The notes below the pieces were generated by a model, which saw only the letters and a program-made list of their open reading frames with translations, was not told the DNA's origin and did no database searches. A DNA stretch of 17,720 bases from an uncultured Anaerolineaceae bacterium (GTDB lineage Bacteria; Chloroflexota; Anaerolineae; Anaerolineales; Anaerolineaceae), in contig CALDSL010000242.1 in NCBI GenBank assembly GCA_937920255.1, forward strand, positions 1 to 17,720, written 5' to 3'. The position numbers and the translations under genes were made by a program. This document shows, piece by piece, positions 8,124 to 13,243 of this stretch (position 1 is its first letter; the number at the start of each line of letters is the position of its first letter).

Positions 8124-8152
8124 TTGCATGGATAATCTGGTCATGCTATAAT
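8124..8152 (+). promoter_or_regulatory. rho promoter (extended -10)
   Basis: TATAAT at 8147-8152 is a perfect -10 preceded by TGC (extended -10). TTGCAT at 8124-8129 lies at the 17-base spacing as a weak -35. It is divergent from the metK promoter. The predicted start near 8159 gives a leader of about 200 nt. Confidence 0.7.
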
Positions 8153-8158
8153 TCATGC

Positions 8159-8357
8159 ATTACTGATGGTTGAAAGGCGTTCAACACATACGTCTGGCTC
8201 GCCTGCGCACCACATTAGCTGATTTGACCGGCAGGGGGCCATCGTCATCCCGCAATACAACGATCACAAGTGAAAGTTCTGCGCAAATCACCTGCCAGGG
8301 GGTGGGCAGTGGTATGCGTATATAGAAGTATCCTATTCCAAAGAGAATCAAACCCAT
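8159..8357 (+). promoter_or_regulatory. Long rho leader (5' untranslated region)
   Basis: About 200 bases lie between the predicted transcription start and the rho ATG. A small hairpin is visible (GTTGAA 8169-8174 with TTCAAC 8180-8185). An 18-codon reading frame runs from ATG 8166 to TGA 8222, only about 7 bases into the RNA. The stretch 8240-8330 is C/A-rich in places and has no strong hairpin. Rho genes in several bacteria are autoregulated through Rho-dependent termination in such leaders; that it happens here is inference. Just before the ATG only AAGAGAA resembles a ribosome site. Confidence 0.4.
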
Positions 8358-9632
8358 ATGAAAATCCTTGAACTTGAAAATGCTCCATTAGCGACGCTGC
8401 GTCAAATGGCCAATGATCTTTCCGTTCCCAACGCGAACCGGCTGAAGAAAGAAAACCTGATTATGAAGATTCGCCAGGTGGAAGCCGAACGCGAAGGACT
8501 GGAAGTGCGTGGTGGTATCCTGGAGATCATGAATGAAGGCGTCGGTTTTCTGCGCACCAATTACCAGGTGGGGCAGGAAGACGTCTACGTTTCGCAGGCG
8601 CAACTGCGCCGCTATGAACTGCGCAGCGGCGACCTGGTGCTGGGGCACGTGCGCCCGCCGCGCGAATCCGAGCGCCACTACGGCCTGTTGAAAGTTGAGA
8701 CCATCAACGGGCTGCCGCCCGATGAAGTGCGCGGCCGCCCCAACTTTGAGAATCTCACGCCAATTTTCCCGGACAAGCGCTTCGACCTGGAAACGGACCG
8801 CAGCGTGCTTTCCACCCGCCTGATTAACCTGATCGCGCCAATCGGTCGCGGCCAGCGCGGCATGATCGTCTCGCCCCCCAAGGCCGGCAAGACCACCATC
8901 CTCAAACAGATCGCCAACGCCATCTCGACCAAAAACCCCGAGGTACACACCATCATGGCGCTCATTGGCGAGCGCCCCGAGGAAGTGACCGATATGGACC
9001 GCTCGGTGGACGCGGAAGTGGTAGCCAGTACCTTCGACGAACCGGTGACCTCGCACGTGCGCACCGCCGAAATCGCCCTGGAGCGCGCCAAGCGCCTGGT
9101 GGAAATCGGCCGCGACGTGGTTATTCTGATGGATTCGCTCACCCGTCTCGCGCGCGCCTACAACCTGGTGGTCAACCCCAGCGGGCGCACGCTTTCCGGC
9201 GGTATGGATCCTTCCGCGCTCTACCCGCCCAAGCGTTTCTTTGGCGCGGCGCGCAATCTGGAAGAGGGCGGCTCGCTCACCATCATCGCCACCGCGCTGG
9301 TGGATACCGGTTCGCGCCTGGACGATGTGGTGTACGAAGAGTTTAAAGGTACCGGTAACATGGAACTGCACCTTTCGCGCCGTCTGCAAGAACGGCGCAT
9401 TTTCCCCGCCATCGATATCGAGCGCTCCTCCACCCGCCGCGAAGAGCTGCTTCTTGGTCCCGACATCTTGCAAAGAGTCTGGTTAATGCGTAGAATGTAC
9501 CTGCAAATGATTGGCCAGCAGCCGCAGGGCGCGGGTCTGGATACCGCCGTCGCGACCGAGGCCATCTTGCAGCGCATGACGCGCACCAAAACCAACCAGG
9601 AACTGCTCGAAAACTTAATGGAGGATATGTGA
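8358..9632 (+). CDS. rho: Transcription termination factor Rho
   Basis: Rho is a hexameric RNA-dependent ATPase/helicase that binds nascent RNA and releases RNA polymerase. The protein has 424 residues, close to the E. coli length of 419. The N-terminal helical domain (about 4-40) carries LATLRQMANDL. The primary RNA-binding fold follows (about 50-125) with GVGFLR. The ATPase core has Walker A PPKAGKTT (173-180), GERPEEVTDM (204-213), Walker B DVVILMDSLTRLARAY (253-268), the secondary RNA-binding loop SGRTLSGG (275-282) and the near-invariant FKGTGNMELHLSR (329-341). It lacks the long acidic or Asn-rich N-terminal insert seen in some Gram-positive Rho proteins. ATG 8358 gives the normal N-terminus. 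Its stop overlaps the GTG of the next gene. Confidence 0.98.
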   Translation: MKILELENAPLATLRQMANDLSVPNANRLKKENLIMKIRQVEAEREGLEVRGGILEIMNEGVGFLRTNYQVGQEDVYVSQAQLRRYELRSGDLVLGHVRPPRESERHYGLLKVETINGLPPDEVRGRPNFENLTPIFPDKRFDLETDRSVLSTRLINLIAPIGRGQRGMIVSPPKAGKTTILKQIANAISTKNPEVHTIMALIGERPEEVTDMDRSVDAEVVASTFDEPVTSHVRTAEIALERAKRLVEIGRDVVILMDSLTRLARAYNLVVNPSGRTLSGGMDPSALYPPKRFFGAARNLEEGGSLTIIATALVDTGSRLDDVVYEEFKGTGNMELHLSRRLQERRIFPAIDIERSSTRREELLLGPDILQRVWLMRRMYLQMIGQQPQGAGLDTAVATEAILQRMTRTKTNQELLENLMEDM

Positions 9633-10717
9633 GGTCTAATCCCGCTCTTCGGGAAAAACCAGACAGTGAACCAAAGCAAGACCGGGTGAACAACTGGCTT
9701 CCTAAAGTGTCGTGGGGGGTGGTAATCATTATCGTTGCGCTGCTGGTGTCGGTGTTAATTCCCCGCACACCCGCTCAGACTGCCAGCGCTGTATCGAGAC
9801 CGGCCGCTACGGTCTTCCCGACCCAGCCGCCATTGGACATTCGCTTACCAGAACTCAAACCCAGTGGGATACAATCGGTTTCCCGGCTGACGGTGCCGCA
9901 TACCATTATCCCCGACCGCCCGCGTACCAACGCGACGCGCTACACCGTCCAGCAGGGCGACTCGGTGTTCAGCATTGCCACGGAATTCAAACTTCAGCCG
10001 GAATCCGTCCTGTGGGCCAACTATGACACACTCAACGACGATCCGCAGATGCTGGAAGTTGGCCTTGACCTGAACATTCCCCCACTCGACGGCGTGTTTT
10101 ACAAGTGGCGCGATGGGGATACCATTCAGGGCGTCGCCGACCGTTACAAGGTTGATCCGCAGGCCATCCTGTCCTATCCCGGCAACCGCCTGGACATGAC
10201 CGACCCGAAGATCACCCCCGGTGATTTCATCATGATCCCCGGCGGCAGAGGCGAGATCCGCGTGTGGGTGGTTCCCACCATTCCGCGTGGCAAGGCAGGC
10301 GTCTCGCTGGGCTTTGATACCTGCGATACCAGCAATAGCGTGGGCTTTGGTACCGGCACGTTTATCTGGCCGGCGCCCAACAAGATGGTTTCGGGCAATG
10401 ACTACTGGAGCGGCCACCTCGCGATTGATATCGGCGCGGGCATGGGCCAGTACATCTACGCCTCTGATGGCGGCGTGGTGGTGTACGCCGGCGCGATCTC
10501 GGGCGGCTACGGCAACATGGTCATGATCGACCACGGCAACGGTTACCAGACCCTATATGCGCACCTCAGCGGCATCAACACCCGCTGCGGCGCGAGCGTC
10601 AGCCAGGGCACGGTCATCGGCCTGGCCGGCAGCAGCGGCAACTCTACCGGCGCGCATCTCCACTTCGAAGTGCGCTACATGGGCGGGTTTGTCAATCCCT
10701 GGTCGGTACTGCCGTAA
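9629..10717 (+). CDS. Membrane-anchored LysM / M23 peptidoglycan endopeptidase
   Basis: The protein has 362 residues. A short cytoplasmic N-terminus is followed by one membrane helix (about 28-44, VSWGVVIIIVALLVSVL), a Pro/Ala-rich linker, and two LysM-type glycan-binding domains (about 103-151, RYTVQQGDSVFSIA, and about 157-204, weaker). A C-terminal M23 metallopeptidase domain occupies about 261-357. Zinc ligands and catalytic residues are intact: H263 and D267 (HLAID), H312 (YAHL), and H343 and H345 (HLHFE). It should cleave peptide cross-bridges of the cell wall outside the membrane. GTG 9629 overlaps the rho stop by 4 bases, with GGAGG four bases before it, so translation is coupled to rho. 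A second possible start, GTG 9686, would still keep the helix. Pairing with rho is unusual but clear. Confidence 0.93.
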   Translation: MRSNPALREKPDSEPKQDRVNNWLPKVSWGVVIIIVALLVSVLIPRTPAQTASAVSRPAATVFPTQPPLDIRLPELKPSGIQSVSRLTVPHTIIPDRPRTNATRYTVQQGDSVFSIATEFKLQPESVLWANYDTLNDDPQMLEVGLDLNIPPLDGVFYKWRDGDTIQGVADRYKVDPQAILSYPGNRLDMTDPKITPGDFIMIPGGRGEIRVWVVPTIPRGKAGVSLGFDTCDTSNSVGFGTGTFIWPAPNKMVSGNDYWSGHLAIDIGAGMGQYIYASDGGVVVYAGAISGGYGNMVMIDHGNGYQTLYAHLSGINTRCGASVSQGTVIGLAGSSGNSTGAHLHFEVRYMGGFVNPWSVLP

Positions 10718-10765
10718 TCCAAATAAGCCGTTCACACTTCTAGGGCCACCCAAAACATTAAAGAA

Positions 10766-10791
10766 GTACGCTGAGCCCCGTCGAAGCGTAC
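10766..10791. repeat. Short inverted repeat between the M23 gene and its terminator
   Basis: GTACGCT (10766-10772) and AGCGTAC (10785-10791) are perfect inverted arms around GAGCCCCGTCGA. The core (CGCTGAGCCCCGTCGAAGCG) resembles a short repeat scattered in many bacterial genomes. The rest of 10718-10821 shows no gene. Confidence 0.5.
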
Positions 10792-10821
10792 GGCACATCT
10801 AGCAAACCGAGTTCTCAAAGT

Positions 10822-10858
10822 AGGTAGAGACGCAAAATCTTGCGTCTCTACCTTTTTT
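10822..10858 (+). terminator. Strong intrinsic terminator closing the rho operon
   Basis: AGGTAGAGACGCAA (10822-10835) pairs perfectly with TTGCGTCTCTACCT (10840-10853) around a 4-base loop, and runs into TTTTTT. It lies about 100 bases after the peptidase stop. The stem sequence also looks like a dispersed repeat (GTAGAGACGCAA...), here serving as a terminator. Confidence 0.88.
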
Positions 10859-10921
10859 ATGCGGGAAATCCCCGATGGCTTTTTGAAGAACCTCCCCATA
10901 CAACCCGCAGAAGCGGCAGGC

Positions 10922-10927
10922 TACAAT
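10922..10927 (+). promoter_or_regulatory. Possible -10 box for the BON genes
   Basis: TACAAT matches the -10 consensus at five of six positions and lies about 75 bases before the first BON gene, after the upstream terminator. No convincing -35 is present at 16-18 bases. The remainder of 10859-11000 holds no gene; a modest ribosome site (AGGATA, 10990-10995) precedes ATG 11001. Confidence 0.25.
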
Positions 10928-11000
10928 TGCATAGCAGAGAAATATTGGCTAACCAATTGGCAGCCTGGGTTGCTGTGAAAGATGAGGATAGGATACAGGT

Positions 11001-11561
11001 ATGGACGCGAATGAAAAACGGCGCGGACGGTGGCACACCCAACGGATCACCGTGCAGTTAACCCCTGAAGAGGAACAGCGCCTGCGCAAGTGGCGCGAGC
11101 GCCGCGAACGCCGGGCGCGGCGGCATGAGAGCGGTTTGCCGGTGCAGGGCGAGACCAACCGCTACGGCAACCGCGAAATCCCTGATCACGAACAGGACGA
11201 GTACGGCTGGTCGCAGTATCATGGACAGCCGTTTGCGCGTGGATTCCACGACGAAGAGTATCGTGGCGAGCGCGAAGCCTGGATGGAACGCGGCCCGCAA
11301 ACCGGCCGGGGGCCAAAAGGCTACCAGCGCCCTGACGAACGCATCTTTGAAGATGTGTGCGAGCGCCTGACCGAACACGGCCAGATCGACGCGCGTGATA
11401 TCAGCGTGGAGGTAACCGGCGGCGAGGTGGTCCTGCGTGGCACGGTGGACGGCCGCCGCACCAAGCGCATGGTGGAAGATGTGATCGAGAATGTGTCTGG
11501 CGTGCGCGATATTCATAACGAACTGCGCATCAACCAGCGCCAGGGCGGTGAGGAGGCATAA
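11001..11561 (+). CDS. BON-domain protein, paralogue A
   Basis: The protein has 186 residues and no signal peptide or membrane segment, so it is probably cytoplasmic. The N-terminal third is highly charged (RLRKWRERRERRARR, about 27-41) and may bind nucleic acid or an acidic surface; that is inference. A Gly/Tyr/Arg-rich middle leads to GPQTGRGPKGYQRPDERIF (98-116), then a BON domain (about 114-177) with EDVCERLTEHGQIDARDISV, GGEVVLRGTV and VSGVRDIHNELRI. BON domains bind lipid or other ligands, and proteins of this GP-x-TG-x-GP-x-GY type are often stress-associated. The sequence shows no catalytic site. It overlaps the next gene by one base (TAATG). The downstream BON protein shares the linker and the domain, so the two are tandem duplicates. 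Confidence 0.85.
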   Translation: MDANEKRRGRWHTQRITVQLTPEEEQRLRKWRERRERRARRHESGLPVQGETNRYGNREIPDHEQDEYGWSQYHGQPFARGFHDEEYRGEREAWMERGPQTGRGPKGYQRPDERIFEDVCERLTEHGQIDARDISVEVTGGEVVLRGTVDGRRTKRMVEDVIENVSGVRDIHNELRINQRQGGEEA

Positions 11562-12052
11562 TGGCGGCGCAAGTTTTTGGGCAGGTTGAAAAGCTGGCCC
11601 GGCAAGTATTGGGTGACATCTCTCCCGCGCCGCATATCGATTTTCTGTCCGTGCAGGACGGCATCGGCTTCGCCCCCGACCTGGAACACCAGCGTGAACA
11701 TCTGCCATTCGGCATGCTGGAAAGTACCCCTGCTGAATTCACCGCTACACTGGCGAGTCCTGTCACCGCGCACTGGACACCGGGCCGGATGTGGGCCATC
11801 CCCGGGCCGTATACTGGACTGGGGCCGCGCGGCTACCGCCGCAGCGACCGCCGCATTTTTGAAGACATCTGTGACCGACTGACCCGCCACGGTATGCTGG
11901 ACGCCAGCGAGATTGAGGTGGCGGTTGACGCTGGTGTTGTCACGCTTCATGGGGCAGTCGCCGGCCGCACGGAGAGCCGCATGGCTGCCGCCACGGCCGG
12001 GGGGGTTCCCGGCGTCGTCGCAATCGTCAACCGGCTGCGCTTTAAGGGTTGA
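11561..12052 (+). CDS. BON-domain protein, paralogue B
   Basis: The protein has 163 residues. The N-terminal 75 or so have no recognised domain and do not resemble paralogue A (VFGQVEKLARQVLGDI may form a helix). From residue 82 it matches A closely: GPYTGLGPRGYRRSDRRIF, then EDICDRLTRHGMLDASEIEV, VVTLHGAV and VPGVVAIVNRLRF, a BON domain (about 95-161). No signal peptide is visible. ATG 11561 overlaps the stop of A by one base and has AGGAGG four bases upstream, so the pair is one translational unit. The 3' end overlaps by 11 bases the end of the converging membrane-protein gene. Function unknown beyond the BON family. Confidence 0.85.
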   Translation: MAAQVFGQVEKLARQVLGDISPAPHIDFLSVQDGIGFAPDLEHQREHLPFGMLESTPAEFTATLASPVTAHWTPGRMWAIPGPYTGLGPRGYRRSDRRIFEDICDRLTRHGMLDASEIEVAVDAGVVTLHGAVAGRTESRMAAATAGGVPGVVAIVNRLRFKG

Positions 12053-12560
12053 AATACAGCTTCCACCAGGGAGTATCCACCCCTGACACGGGCAGGGTTG
12101 TGAAGTCGGTCGTATAGCGGACGGTGAAGAGATCCCAGAAGGCGTTTTTGGCGTGGCTTGCTAGCAGGATGGAGACAATCACGCCGGCCAGCAGAATCAG
12201 CGCGCGCCATTTGCGGTCTTTCGATTTCTGGTAGAGCAGGATGCTGGCGCTGACAACCGCCGTGCTCACCAGCAGGAACGGCGTCTTGTACGATGTTGTC
12301 ACTTCGTCAAAGAAGGCCATCAACACAAAGGGCATCATCATGGCAAACATCGATGCGTCGAGTTCGCGTCTCCAGGCTAGATACAGGATGATCAAGACGC
12401 CCAGCGCGAAGGCTGTGATCCCTGCCCACAGTGGAAGGCCCGGGGGCGGGGATCCCTCGATAGACACAGTCGCTGTGAATAGCCACAACGGTAGTTGTGT
12501 GAGCAGTATCGCCGGCAGCCGTCGCTCACGAACGTTGTTTGTTGTATATGTTGTCTCCAT
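12042..12560 (-). CDS. Unrecognised membrane protein, paralogue B
   Basis: The protein has 172 residues from ATG 12560, chosen because AAGGAGGA lies just upstream; a further upstream ATG at 12593 lacks this. Four or five hydrophobic segments are visible: about 15-30 (ILLTQLPLWLFT), 43-65, 73-88, 96-114 and 121-137. The C-terminus (TPWWKLYFNP) is polar/aromatic. I do not recognise the family. It is clearly homologous to the next gene upstream: both share LP-x2-LLTQLPLWLFT, R-x-ELDAS, SYK-x-PF, YQK-x2-D-x-KWR and HA-x2-A-x-W, and end in WW-x-L-x-F-x-P. It is probably an integral inner-membrane protein. Its end overlaps the end of the second BON gene by 11 bases. Confidence 0.8.
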   Translation of the reverse strand: METTYTTNNVRERRLPAILLTQLPLWLFTATVSIEGSPPPGLPLWAGITAFALGVLIILYLAWRRELDASMFAMMMPFVLMAFFDEVTTSYKTPFLLVSTAVVSASILLYQKSKDRKWRALILLAGVIVSILLASHAKNAFWDLFTVRYTTDFTTLPVSGVDTPWWKLYFNP

Positions 12561-12622
12561 TGATCCTCCTTGTATCATGGAAACGGCTGGCAACCTTTCA
12601 AGAATCCGGGTTGATTATCGAA

Positions 12623-12628
12623 ATTATA
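12623..12628 (-). promoter_or_regulatory. Possible -10 box for membrane paralogue B
   Basis: On the minus strand TATAAT occurs in the 85-base gap between the two membrane-protein genes, about 63 bases before ATG 12560. No good -35 is found at the usual spacing, so the gene may equally be read from upstream. Confidence 0.35.
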
Positions 12629-12645
12629 GGATTTATCCCACGGGC

Positions 12646-13170
12646 TCAGGGCGTAAAAAATAACGCCCACCATGTTGTCCCCGGCCCGGGTACGGGCGCG
12701 CAATTCATGGCGCAGTTTTCCAGCGTGGCGCCAAAGGCATTCCAGTAGGCGTCCACCGCGTGTCCGTTAACCTGAATCGCCAGGATCAGCGCTCCAAACA
12801 GCACCAGCAAACGCCACTTGTGGTCTTCCAGTTTTTGGTAGGCGTACATGCCGGCGGAGGCGATGGCGACACTGCAAACCTGAAACGGCAGCTTGTACGA
12901 GTCGGCCATCGATTCCATGCGAAACATCAGCGCGATGGGCAGAATGACGATCACCAGCAGCGAAGCATCCAGCTCCCAGCGCAGGCCCAGGTAGACGAGC
13001 ACAAGCAGCGCCAGCCACAGTGCCATCCATCCAATCCAGTCCGGCAGCCGCAAAAAATCGAAGACCACGTTGGATGTTCCAAATGTGAACAGCCACAATG
13101 GAAGCTGGGTCAGCAGGGTCACCGGCAAACCCTCGTAGCGGATCCGTTCGATTGGGCTCAACGTTTCCAT
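12646..13170 (-). CDS. Unrecognised membrane protein, paralogue A
   Basis: The protein has 174 residues. Hydrophobic segments lie at about 17-40 (TLLTQLPLWLFTFG), 45-63 (WIGWMALWLALLVLVYLGL), 70-84, 94-112 and 118-134, making a small integral membrane protein with four or five helices. Conserved with paralogue B are LLTQLPLWLFT, ELDAS (67-71), SYK-x-PF, YQKLEDHKWR and the terminal WWALFFTP. Two Cys residues (NCAMNC) near the C-terminus are absent from B. ATG 13170 has GAGGTG about 6 bases upstream. It lies 73 bases after the priA stop in the same direction and has a possible promoter of its own. No known family is recognised and no catalytic motif is visible. Confidence 0.82.
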   Translation of the reverse strand: METLSPIERIRYEGLPVTLLTQLPLWLFTFGTSNVVFDFLRLPDWIGWMALWLALLVLVYLGLRWELDASLLVIVILPIALMFRMESMADSYKLPFQVCSVAIASAGMYAYQKLEDHKWRLLVLFGALILAIQVNGHAVDAYWNAFGATLENCAMNCAPVPGPGTTWWALFFTP

Positions 13171-13208
13171 TTTTCACCTCTCCATATGGCGATCGACGCT
13201 ATATGGAT

Positions 13209-13217
13209 ATCATAGCA
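13209..13217 (-). promoter_or_regulatory. Possible extended -10 promoter for the membrane-protein pair
   Basis: On the minus strand TGCTATGAT combines an extended -10 TG with TATGAT (five of six consensus positions), 39 bases before ATG 13170 and just after the priA stop. No -35 match is apparent. It suggests that the pair is not simply part of the priA operon. Confidence 0.4.
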
Positions 13218-13243
13218 CGGTGTAATGGTAAATTCTACTGCTA

